This document shows, piece after piece, positions 9,372-18,199 of a stretch of DNA of 64,000 nt. The notes below the pieces were generated by a model. That model had not been told where the DNA came from. It worked only from the letters and a program-made list of their open reading frames with translations, and searched no databases. Where the stretch lies: NCBI GenBank assembly GCA_963752045.1, contig CAVVWN010000005.1, forward strand, positions 186,001-250,000, written 5' to 3'. Within the stretch, counting starts at the first letter, position 1, and each line of letters starts with the position of its first letter. The stretch is from DATKDF01 sp963752045. Lineage in GTDB: Bacteria > Acidobacteriota > Vicinamibacteria > Vicinamibacterales > SCN-69-37. A program made the translations under genes and the position numbers.

Positions 9372-11154
9372 GTGAGAGCACCTGCAACGACCAGACAGTC
9401 GAACGCCACGCAACCGCGAATGGGGGCATGGGGCCTGCTCATCGGGGCCGTGCTGGTAGCCACCACGGCAAGCGGGCTCTACGGGCAGGGGCAGTCCGGC
9501 CCGGCAGATCCGCGCGTGGGTCTGAGGCCCGGTGTGACCGACGCCGGCGAGGCGGCCTGGAACATGGAGCTTCTGGCCAACATGCCGCGGCCGAAGGGCT
9601 TCGACGATCCGGACGGGCAGGGCGGGCTGAACTTCGCGAACTCCGATCTGGCGTTCCAGCGGAACCAGTTGTTCCTCGGCAACTTCAACGGATTCAACTT
9701 CTACGACATCGAGGATCCGCGGCGCCCGAGGCTGCGCGTGTCGGTGCCGTGTCCGGGCGGCCAGGGCGACCTGTCGATCTACGGCAATCTGCTTTTCATG
9801 TCGGTGGAGCAGACGCGGGGCCGGCTCGACTGCGGCATTCAGGGGGTCGAAGCGCCGGTGAGCGCCGAGCGGTTCCGTGGCGTGCGAATCTTCGACGTGT
9901 CCGACATGAGCAATCCGAAACAGATTGCCGCGATCCAGACCTGCCGCGGCTCGCACACGCACACGCTCGTCATCGCGCCGAAGGACCCCGACAACATCTA
10001 CGTCTACGGGTCGGGGACGAGCTCGGTTCGGTCGTCGGAAGAACTGGCCGGCTGCTCCGACAGGGAGCCCAGCTGAGGATGCGGCCACCGCGCTCTTCAG
10101 CATCGACGTGATCCAGGTGCCGCTTGCCGCGCCAGAGAACGCGCGCATCGTCAACCGGCCCCGGATTTTCGCCGATCCGGCGACGGGCGCCATCGCCGGC
10201 CTCTGGCAGGGCGGAGACCACGGCCCCGGCACGCAGGTGTCGCGTCGCACCAACCAGTGTCACGACATCACGGTGTACGAGGAGATCGGGCTGGCGGCCG
10301 GCGCCTGCTCCGGAAACGGAATCCTGCTCGACGTGTCCGACCCGGTCAATCCGGTGCGCATCGACCAGGTGAGCGACGTGAACTTCGCCTACTGGCATTC
10401 GGCCACGTTCAACAACGACGGCACCAAGGTGATCTTCACCGACGAGTGGGGCGGCGGGACCCAGCCGCGTTGCCGCGACACGGACCTGCCGACCTGGGGC
10501 GCCAACGCGATCTTCGACATCGCCGACCGCAAGATGCGGTTCGCGGGCTACTACAAGATTCCGGCGCCGCAGACCGAGGTCGAAAACTGCGTGGCCCACA
10601 ACGGGTCTCTGATTCCCGTGCCGGGCCGCGACATCATGGTGCAGGCTTGGTACCAGGGCGGCTTGTCGGTGTTCGACTTCACCGACGGCGCAAGTGCCAC
10701 CGAGATTGCCTACTTCGACCGTGGGCCGTACGACGCCGAGAAGCTCTTCGTGGCCGGGTACTGGTCCACCTACTGGTACGACGGTCACATCTATGGTTCC
10801 GAGATCGCGCGTGGGCTCGACGTCTTCCGCCTCACGCCGAGCGAGCACTTGTCGCAGAACGAGCTCGATGCGGCGGCGCTCGTGCGCTTCGACGAGTTCA
10901 ACGCCCAGAGCCAGCCGAAGATGTCCTGGCCTGCCGTGCCGGTCGTCGCGCGGGCCTATCTGGACCAGCTCGTCCGCAGCCGGGGTATTTCCGAGGCTCG
11001 CGCCGCCGCCGTACGCACCGCCATCGAGAGCGGTGACGCAGGGCAGCGGGCAGCGCTTGCCGCAGAGCTCGAAGGCGAGGCCGGAGCCGCCGGCCGCATC
11101 GACGCGAGCCGCCTCAGGGCGCTTGCCGAGACGCTTCGCAACCTCCGCCGCTGA
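9372..11154 (+). CDS. LVIVD-repeat secreted protein, one frameshift
   Basis: The GTG start at 9372 follows AAGAGAGG. A signal segment (WGLLIGAVLVATTASGLYGQ) leads into beta-propeller-like blocks with the LVIVD-type rhythm (FNFYDIEDPRRPRLRV, VRIFDVSDMSNPKQI, ILLDVSDPVNPVRID), followed by His/Asp-rich loops (NFAYWHSATFNNDGTKV). The frame stops at 10074-10076 after CSDREPS. Dropping one base near 10071 gives EPAEDAATALFSID and continues to 11154, for about 594 residues in all. A 40-residue helical tail ends the protein. It is probably an extracytoplasmic propeller with an unknown ligand. Confidence 0.82.
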
Positions 11155-11168
11155 CCGACATTTCAAGC

Positions 11169-11181
11169 GTAGGGCGGACTG
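11169..11181. repeat. Single copy of GTAGGGCGGACTG repeat
   Basis: GTAGGGCGGACTG lies 15 bases after the LVIVD stop. It matches the 15-base unit of the palindromic elements at 24671 and 33368, but the inverted partner is missing, so it looks like a decayed copy. Confidence 0.5.
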
Positions 11182-11219
11182 CTCCAAGACTCTTGAGGTC
11201 AGCGGTGTTACGCTGACCG

Positions 11220-14200
11220 TTGGTGTCTGCCAACAAACTGGCGCGCGGCGCGCGGCGTGCGGCAGCTGTCGCGCTGGCCGTGTGCTGGGCGGGAGTGTCG
11301 CCGGCCGTCGCCGGGAGCTGGGGGAGCGTGCGCCTGGCCGGTGGCGCCGCAGCCGCCCGCGACGTCGCCGGACTCGGCGACCCCAATCGTCCAGCCGCCA
11401 ACTTCCTGGTCGACCTGGCCAGCGCGGTGAATGCCCGGCTCGTGGCCGAAGACGCCACCCCCGCGTCGACGCTCATCGAGTACCTCGACTACCTGGCAGA
11501 ACTTCGGGCAGCTCTCGATGCGGTGCCAGGGGGACTTGCGCTGCCTCCTGACCAACCAGCTCCCGTGCCCGATCCGCTCGGTCGGGCGCTCGACCTCCTG
11601 GGGCTCCGCGTCGACGCCGATGGCCGCGCGGCCGTGCCGGCCGCGGATGCGGTCACCGTGCGCCGCCAGCGATGGCTGCTCGCGATCGGAATCGATTCGG
11701 CGGCGGTTGGCGAGCGGCTGTCGAGAGGCGAAACCGTCACGCTCGTCTGGCGCGACGACGAGTTGCCGCTTCCGCTGCCTGACCTCTGGCAGAGCAAGGT
11801 GTTCGAGGGGCGGGACGCCTCGGTTCGCGATCTCGTGGCGACGCCCAGGGCATTGCTGCTGTACCTCGGCCTCGTGAATCTCGATCGCGAGACGCTCGAC
11901 TGGCTTGGAAGCCAGCCCGACCTGTTCGAGACCATCTTCGATGACGCGTCGGGGTCGTTTGCCGCGTTCGCGCGCAGCCTGCGCGTGCGCGGCAACGCCG
12001 TCGAGGTGCCTGGCGGCGCGGCGGAGCTGGCCGTCTGGGAGGATCTCGTGGGCGCGCGCGCGACCGACGTCGAGCGGTTCGTCACGCGGCTGCTCGATCG
12101 GCGTGACGGCCGGCTCGCCTACTTCTACGACACGGCCGCGCAGCTCGACCGGCCGTCGCGCGCCTTCATGCTCGGCGCGCACCTCGAGGGGCCGGCGCGC
12201 TGGTCGGCCCGCCGGCGCTTCGTGCGCCGGGTGTACGACCAGTTCGCGAAGTTCGCGCCCACGTGGCGCGCGCACGAGCGGCCGTTCTTCCGGCCCGTGG
12301 TCGATCCGGCGCTCGTGCTCGCGGTCGTCGACGTCGCCTCCGACGGCACGGCCGGCCCGTCGTGGTGGACGGCCGTTCTCGAGCACGCCGCGACCGCTTG
12401 TCGGTGGACGCGCGAGCCGGCGCCCGTGCGCAGACGTCCGGCCGTAGCCGATGCGGCCTGGATGCTCGGGTGGGTGTTCGACAAGGAGGGCAACCCCGAA
12501 GCGCGCCTGGCCATGCTGCGGCTCCTGCAGCGCCGCTTTTCGCTCGAACCTGAAGCCTCTGCCGGCGACCTCGAGGTGGCGCTCTGCGCGCGACTCCACA
12601 TGCCGGCCCTGGTCCTCTCACTCGACAGGATGCGCGTCGGGTCCGCCGCGCTCCATGCGGAGCTGGTGCTCGCGTCGCGCCGGCTCACGCGAGCCGGTGA
12701 CGCCGGCTTACCGACGCTTCGCGCATGGCAGGCGGCGATCGCCCTGGTGGAACAGTGGTCGCGGCAGGCCGACGTGCCGGCGGGTACCGTCGAACCGATG
12801 CTCGCGTCGCTCGCCGATGCCGCCCCTGAGACGCCCGGTGACGGGCACGGCGCGATCGCCGGGTGGGTATTCGCCGTGTTGCTCGACGTCGCAGGCGTCG
12901 AATCGGTGGAAGGCAGCGACCTGGAGGCCAGGGCGCTCGGCGCGCTCGCTGGACTCGGGCGCAGCGACGACGTGGAGTTCGAGTGGGACGGCCTTCGGTA
13001 TCGGCTCGACCGTGCCGGCGCGGCCGCGCGTTCCGCCTCGACCGTCAGGGACGTGGCGATGGGACCGCGGCTCGAGCACATCGGCCGCCTGCTTGACGCC
13101 GCGGCCAGGCTCGAGCGGGAGCCCGGTTCGGCGGCCGCCGTCGAGGCCGCCCTCGTCTCGCTCGGCGAGGTGTCTTCGGCCATGGTCGACACGACGGGGC
13201 AGCCGATCGAAGGCCAGATCAGCGAGCGGATCGCGGCGGCGATGCGATCATTCGAGCGCGCCTCGTCCGGGGCCGATGCGGCCACTGCTCGGGGCGAGCG
13301 ACAGCAGCTCCTGGCCGTTGTCGACATGGTCACGGGCGACGTGCTGCCGGCGATGGCCTACGCCCTCGCCATGTCTCCGGTGGCCGGTCCACCCGAGATC
13401 TACGCCGAGTCGTACCGGTTCCACGACCTCGGAGACGACCTCCCGGCCGGCAGGTTCGAGACGGCGGCGTGGTCGGTTCCGCGTGTCGTGGCGAGACCCG
13501 AGGGCGGCAGCCGCGTGAGCGGCGCGCTTCTCGGCCTGGACCTTGCGCGAGCGCCGGATCGGCTCCGCCGCCCGGCGGGCGACGGCCTCGCCGACAGTCC
13601 CGTGATTACAGAAGCCGACTACACCACGATTGCCGCGCGGCTGGTGTTGCGCGCGCGCGTCGTGGACTGGGAGGCGGCTGGACGCGCCGTGGCTCAGGCC
13701 ATCGCCCGCGGCCGTCAAATCGTGTCGGAGTGGGCGGTCGAGCCGCCGCCGGATGCCGTGGTCGAAGAGACGCTCGCCGCGGCGGCAATGAGCGCCTGGC
13801 GCGCGAGCATCGCGCGTTGGCTCATCGCGAGGGGCGACGTGACCGCAATCCGCCGTTTCTTCACGATGACCGATTTTCACCGGCTCGGCACCTCCGGCGA
13901 TCTGCCCGAGGCCTGGGGACAGTCCGGATGGTTGATCGAGTCCTGCTGGTGCCTGCGGCAACCGACGCGCCGGCCTCCGGAGGACTGGCTGGGCCGGACG
14001 GCGAGCCTCTCGGCGGCCGTCTCGAGCGACCTGCCGCTGCGGCTCACAGAACTTCTCGATGAGATCGGCCTGCCGCACGCGCTTGTCGAGCCGCTGCTGC
14101 CGATGGCGGCCGAGGACGCGATCGAGCACGCCAGACAAATCTCGACGGCCGACTGGGAAGCGTTCGCGTGGCCGCGCGACCTCGAGGCCGGGCGCCTCGA

Positions 14201-14273
14201 GAGCTACCTCCTGGCGCTCTTGGCCGATGGACTGCTGGTCGCGCCGCGCGGCACACCACCCAGGGTGCGCTGA
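11220..14273 (+). CDS. Very large exported protein of unknown function, VWFA operon
   Basis: The roughly 1017-residue protein starts at TTG 11220 or GTG 11223. An Arg-rich N-region and hydrophobic core (AAAVALAVCWAGVSPAVAG) form a signal peptide. The rest is acidic, strongly helical and Ala/Leu/Arg/Glu-rich, with no motif I recognise and no further membrane segment. It resembles a large alpha-solenoid scaffold, with repeated patterns such as EYLDYLAELRAAL and YLGLVNLDRETLDWL. The stop TGA is three bases before the ATG of the first VWFA gene, so all three genes form one operon. A role as extracytoplasmic partner of the VWFA proteins is an inference from position only. Confidence 0.7.
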   Translation: MVSANKLARGARRAAAVALAVCWAGVSPAVAGSWGSVRLAGGAAAARDVAGLGDPNRPAANFLVDLASAVNARLVAEDATPASTLIEYLDYLAELRAALDAVPGGLALPPDQPAPVPDPLGRALDLLGLRVDADGRAAVPAADAVTVRRQRWLLAIGIDSAAVGERLSRGETVTLVWRDDELPLPLPDLWQSKVFEGRDASVRDLVATPRALLLYLGLVNLDRETLDWLGSQPDLFETIFDDASGSFAAFARSLRVRGNAVEVPGGAAELAVWEDLVGARATDVERFVTRLLDRRDGRLAYFYDTAAQLDRPSRAFMLGAHLEGPARWSARRRFVRRVYDQFAKFAPTWRAHERPFFRPVVDPALVLAVVDVASDGTAGPSWWTAVLEHAATACRWTREPAPVRRRPAVADAAWMLGWVFDKEGNPEARLAMLRLLQRRFSLEPEASAGDLEVALCARLHMPALVLSLDRMRVGSAALHAELVLASRRLTRAGDAGLPTLRAWQAAIALVEQWSRQADVPAGTVEPMLASLADAAPETPGDGHGAIAGWVFAVLLDVAGVESVEGSDLEARALGALAGLGRSDDVEFEWDGLRYRLDRAGAAARSASTVRDVAMGPRLEHIGRLLDAAARLEREPGSAAAVEAALVSLGEVSSAMVDTTGQPIEGQISERIAAAMRSFERASSGADAATARGERQQLLAVVDMVTGDVLPAMAYALAMSPVAGPPEIYAESYRFHDLGDDLPAGRFETAAWSVPRVVARPEGGSRVSGALLGLDLARAPDRLRRPAGDGLADSPVITEADYTTIAARLVLRARVVDWEAAGRAVAQAIARGRQIVSEWAVEPPPDAVVEETLAAAAMSAWRASIARWLIARGDVTAIRRFFTMTDFHRLGTSGDLPEAWGQSGWLIESCWCLRQPTRRPPEDWLGRTASLSAAVSSDLPLRLTELLDEIGLPHALVEPLLPMAAEDAIEHARQISTADWEAFAWPRDLEAGRLESYLLALLADGLLVAPRGTPPRVR

Positions 14274-14276
14274 CCG

Positions 14277-15419
14277 ATGCGAGCCATGCTTCTCGTCATC
14301 GTCGCCTTCGCTTTCGCCGCGGCCCAGGCTCCGGAACAGCGGGTGATCATCGTCGATCCGGACGCCGAGACGCTGCTCGTCGGGCCGTCGCGGCTCCGCG
14401 CCGTTGTCGAGCCGGCCATTCCGGTGCCGGTGAGCGTGGTGTTCCAGGTCGACGGCGTCGACGTGTGCCGCGTGACGACTTCGCCCTTCGAGTGCGAGTG
14501 GAATGCGGGGGCTCTCGTCGTGTCGAGGGTCGTGCGCGTCGTCGCCACGTTCGACGGCGGCCGCCGCGCAACCGCCGCCGTCCGCACCCGTCAGCTGGAG
14601 GCCTCCGAAACGCAGGTGGACGCGATTACCGTGTCGACACATGTCACCGACGAGTCGGGCCGCTTCGTGACGGGCCTGCGGGCATCGGACTTCACGATCC
14701 TCGAAGACGGCGTGCCTCAGACCGTGCAGTTGCTTGGCGCCGGAGAGATACCGGCCGAAGTGCTGCTTGCGCTCGACGTCAGCCGGAGCATGGAGCCCGA
14801 GATCGAGGACCTGAAGGTGACGGTACGGCAGTTCGTCGATGCGCTGCCCGATACGGCGCACGTGGCGGTGTCGGCCTTCAACAGCAATCTCTTCGTCATC
14901 ACGCCGTTCGAGTCCGATCGGGAGGCCCGCACGGCCGGCCTCGGCCGTCTACGGGCCTGGGGGCTCACGGCGATCTACGACACCATGATCCGGTCGGTGG
15001 GCCTCTTGCGCGAACGAGGGACGCGCCGCGCGCTGGTCTTTTTCACCGACGGGGAAGACGTGGCCAGCCGGTCGTCGGTCGAGACGGCGCGTGTCGCGCT
15101 CCAGTCGAGCGACATCCTGCTCTATATCGTCGCCACCGGGCGGGCGGGAAGCGACCGGGAGCTGCGCGCGCAGCTCGGCGGTCTGGCCCGGGAGACCGGC
15201 GGCGCGTTCTATCACGCCGCGCGGCTCTCGCACACGGCCGATCACTTCAGTGAGATCGCCGTCGACATGGCGAACCAGTACCTGCTGGCGTTTTCGCCGA
15301 AGCGCCCGCTCGGCGACGGCAAGTGGCGCGCGCTCACGGTGAAGGTCGACAACCCGAAGTACGATGTGCGGGCGCGCACGGGCTACTTCGCCCGGCGCTA
15401 CTCCGAGGTCAGACGATGA
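14277..15419 (+). CDS. VWFA-related secreted protein (short)
   Basis: The 380-residue protein has a signal peptide (MLLVIVAFAFAAAQA), an Ig-like N-terminal domain (residues 20-115, FQVDGVDVCRVTTSPF) and a von Willebrand A domain (about 120-360). The MIDAS motif is DVSRS near residue 165, with the later FTDGEDV supplying the third metal-site Asp. The entry FTILEDGVPQ and exit YLLAFSPKRP are hallmarks of the acidobacterial VWFA-related family. It probably binds a protein or carbohydrate through a divalent metal outside the cytoplasm. Its stop overlaps the next start as ATGA. Confidence 0.88.
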   Translation: MRAMLLVIVAFAFAAAQAPEQRVIIVDPDAETLLVGPSRLRAVVEPAIPVPVSVVFQVDGVDVCRVTTSPFECEWNAGALVVSRVVRVVATFDGGRRATAAVRTRQLEASETQVDAITVSTHVTDESGRFVTGLRASDFTILEDGVPQTVQLLGAGEIPAEVLLALDVSRSMEPEIEDLKVTVRQFVDALPDTAHVAVSAFNSNLFVITPFESDREARTAGLGRLRAWGLTAIYDTMIRSVGLLRERGTRRALVFFTDGEDVASRSSVETARVALQSSDILLYIVATGRAGSDRELRAQLGGLARETGGAFYHAARLSHTADHFSEIAVDMANQYLLAFSPKRPLGDGKWRALTVKVDNPKYDVRARTGYFARRYSEVRR

Positions 15420-18199
15420 GGCGATTCACGATCGCGGCGGTTGGGATTCTGGCGGCCGCCGTCTGCCTTCGGGTCTCGGCACAGGAGCCCGGGCGCCAGG
15501 TGTTTCGCAGCGGCGTGGATCTGGTCACCATCATGGTCTACGTCGTCGATGGCGAGGGCCGGCCGGTACCGGGCCTCACGCCCGACGATTTCGTCGTGGA
15601 GCTCGACGGCCGGCGCCGGCCGGTGCGCGCGCTCGACTACCGCGAGACCGTGACCGCCACCGCGGTCGGCGGTCCGCCCGCCGTGACCGGAACCACGAAC
15701 GTCCGCACCGCGAGCGGCGGTCGTGTCTTCATGCTGCTCTTCGACGACCTGTCGTTCCTGCCCACGTCGCCGGATCTGCTCGAGCTGCGCACCGCGCTCG
15801 CGCGCATGGTGAGCGAGCTTGCACCGCAGGACCGGATCGGACTCGCGACGACGAGCGGGCGAGGTCCGACCGTCAGTCCGACGTCCGACCATGCGCGCGT
15901 TGCCGCCGCAGTGCGCGCGATCAGGGGGCGCGCGCCGCAGTACACGGTGGTGGGTATTTACGTCTCGCTCATCGAGGCGATGGAGATCCTGCGGGGCGGG
16001 TTCGGCGCCGCCGCCGTCGAGGGAGTCGCCTCGCGCGAATGCCGGCTGCAGAACATCGACGTCGCCGAGGTCTGCGCGTCGATCATCGAGGGACAGGCGC
16101 GCGTCGTGCTCGACGAGACGCGCGACCGGACCGCCATGCAGCTCCGATCGTACGAAGGCGTGCTGGGCTCTCTGGCGAGCGAACCGCGCCCGCGCATTCT
16201 GGTACTGGTCTCTGACGGCCTTGCGACGGGTGGCATCGTGGGATTCACGAGTGACCTGACCGAAGTGTCGCGCGCGGCGGCCGAGGCCAACACACAGCTT
16301 TACGCCATCGTCGGCGACCGCGACCACGCGCTCACCACCGACATCGACCGCGGGCGGGTGAAGGCACGGTCGGAGGAGGTGGCGCTGCTGCATGACGGCA
16401 TCGAGAGCATCGCCGGATCGGTCGGCGGAGCGCTGTTCCGGCTGGTCGGTTCGGCCGACCGGCTCTTCGACCGGATGCTTCGGGAATCGGCTGGCGTGTA
16501 CGAAATCGGCGTCGACGCCCCGCCGGGCGACAGCACCCGGTTGCCCGAGCTGAGCGTCTCGGTCAACAGGCCCGGTGCGACCGTGCGCGCCAACCGCCGC
16601 GCGCTCGTTTCCACCGTCGCTGCCGACCGCCCCATTGCCGCCGACGAGGTTCGCCGCGTGCTCGGCGATGGGGCAACCGCCGTCGGCGTGCCCATGTCGG
16701 TGGCGGCCTCGTTCCGGCGGGCCCCGAGCAGCCTCGACCTTCAGTTGGCCGTGGACCTGGCCGTGCCGGACTCGGCGATCGCGCCCCTCGAAGTGGCGTT
16801 TGCCGTCGTCGATGCCGATGGGAAGGCCGTGAAGTCGGGGTCCGGGACGATTGCCGACGAGGCCCGTGACGGCGAGTACCGGTTCTCGTTCTCCGTTCCC
16901 CTGGCAGAGGGACGGTACGCATTGCGGATCGCCGTCACCGATCCGGACGGGCGGGTTGGCGGCGTCGAGCACCCGGTGACGCTCGCGCTCGAGCCGATGG
17001 GCCGGCTCCTCGCGAGCAATCTGCTCACCGGCTGGGTCGACCAGCAAGGCACGCGGCGCTTCCTCGGTCTGGCGCGCCTGCCGACGGCGGCCGTCGCCGC
17101 CGACATCGGCCTCGAGCTCTACCCGGCAGACCAGTCGGCACCGGCCGGCACGGTGTCCGTGCGCCTCGACCTGGCCGAAGTCGGTCAGACGCAGCCGATT
17201 GCCTCGGCCACGTTCGCTGCCACGGCGCTGGCAGACCGGTGGCAGGTGCGGACATCGGTTCCGGTCGACACGCTGTCGCCCGGACTCTTCACCCTGACGG
17301 CCACCGTGCTCGACGAGGGCGTCGCGGTTGGGTCGCGGACGACGACGCTCGAGAAGTCGAGCGAGCCCGTCGACGCGGGGCCGGCGCGCCCGGCGTTGCC
17401 GTCACGCGGAGCCGTCATCGAAGCGCTCACCGGGGAGCTGCGCGGCGTCCGGCGCCCGTTCGACCCCGCGCCATTTCTCGCGCCGGCGCTCGCTCGCGAG
17501 GCGGTCCGCGCGCTTGCGGCCTCGGCCGGGGAGCCGGTGCCCGAGTCGCTCGGCGAGGCCGCAGGCTCGGACGAGGCCTGGTGGGAGGCGGTGGCTGTCG
17601 CGGCCCGCGAGTCGCGCACGGCCGTCGGCGCCTTCGCGCGCGGCCTGCAGAATCTCCGCGCGCCAAACCCGGCCGCCGCCATCACGCAGTTCGAGCTGGC
17701 GGTCGAACGCGCGCCGGCATCGGTCGATGCGGTCAGGTACCTTGGCGCCGCCCATGCCGCCGCACGCGGCGATGTCAGCGCCGCCGGCGCCTGGCAGCTC
17801 GCGCTCGCCGGACCTGACGTCCCGCTCGACTGGCATCTGGCGCAGGTGGACGCGCTCGTGCGCATCGGCGACTGGACCGCGGCCCGTGCCGAGCTCGATG
17901 CACTTCGGGGCCGGTTCCCTGATTCGCTCGAGGTGCTCGTGCGTCAGGTGGAGGTCGGCTTGGCCGACGGGCGCGTCGACGAGACCCGTCCGCTCGTCAC
18001 ACGGCTGCTCGAGGTGAAGCCGGCTGATCTCGACGCACGCTGGTGGCAGCTCGTGCTCGCCTTTGCCGATGCGGTCGATCCGGTCCGGCCAGAGGCAGTG
18101 CCGCCGTTTCTCGATCTAGCCAACCAGTATCTCGACGCCGACGGCCCACGCGCCGAGATCGTGCGTGCGTGGGTCGCGGCGCTCAGCCGTCGGCCCTGA
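15416..18199 (+). CDS. VWFA-related secreted protein with TPR-like tail (long)
   Basis: ATG 15416 overlaps the upstream TGA, showing translational coupling; an in-frame upstream ATG at 15323 would lie inside the previous gene. The protein has about 927 residues. After the signal peptide (MRRFTIAAVGILAAAVCLRVSAQ) come FVVELDGRRRPV, the VWFA entry, and a VWFA domain in which MLLFDDLSF replaces the usual DxSxS, so the first metal motif is degenerate. Middle beta-sandwich domains follow. The last 250 residues are helical TPR-like repeats (ITQFELAVERAPASVDAVRYLGAAHAAA). The degenerate MIDAS suggests a structural role. Its 3' end overlaps the convergent permease gene by 17 bases. Confidence 0.87.
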   Translation: MRRFTIAAVGILAAAVCLRVSAQEPGRQVFRSGVDLVTIMVYVVDGEGRPVPGLTPDDFVVELDGRRRPVRALDYRETVTATAVGGPPAVTGTTNVRTASGGRVFMLLFDDLSFLPTSPDLLELRTALARMVSELAPQDRIGLATTSGRGPTVSPTSDHARVAAAVRAIRGRAPQYTVVGIYVSLIEAMEILRGGFGAAAVEGVASRECRLQNIDVAEVCASIIEGQARVVLDETRDRTAMQLRSYEGVLGSLASEPRPRILVLVSDGLATGGIVGFTSDLTEVSRAAAEANTQLYAIVGDRDHALTTDIDRGRVKARSEEVALLHDGIESIAGSVGGALFRLVGSADRLFDRMLRESAGVYEIGVDAPPGDSTRLPELSVSVNRPGATVRANRRALVSTVAADRPIAADEVRRVLGDGATAVGVPMSVAASFRRAPSSLDLQLAVDLAVPDSAIAPLEVAFAVVDADGKAVKSGSGTIADEARDGEYRFSFSVPLAEGRYALRIAVTDPDGRVGGVEHPVTLALEPMGRLLASNLLTGWVDQQGTRRFLGLARLPTAAVAADIGLELYPADQSAPAGTVSVRLDLAEVGQTQPIASATFAATALADRWQVRTSVPVDTLSPGLFTLTATVLDEGVAVGSRTTTLEKSSEPVDAGPARPALPSRGAVIEALTGELRGVRRPFDPAPFLAPALAREAVRALAASAGEPVPESLGEAAGSDEAWWEAVAVAARESRTAVGAFARGLQNLRAPNPAAAITQFELAVERAPASVDAVRYLGAAHAAARGDVSAAGAWQLALAGPDVPLDWHLAQVDALVRIGDWTAARAELDALRGRFPDSLEVLVRQVEVGLADGRVDETRPLVTRLLEVKPADLDARWWQLVLAFADAVDPVRPEAVPPFLDLANQYLDADGPRAEIVRAWVAALSRRP

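Noticed and set aside
15323..15415. Earlier in-frame ATG for the long VWFA gene
   Set aside because: It lies inside the previous gene and would bury the clear signal peptide that starts at ATG 15416.
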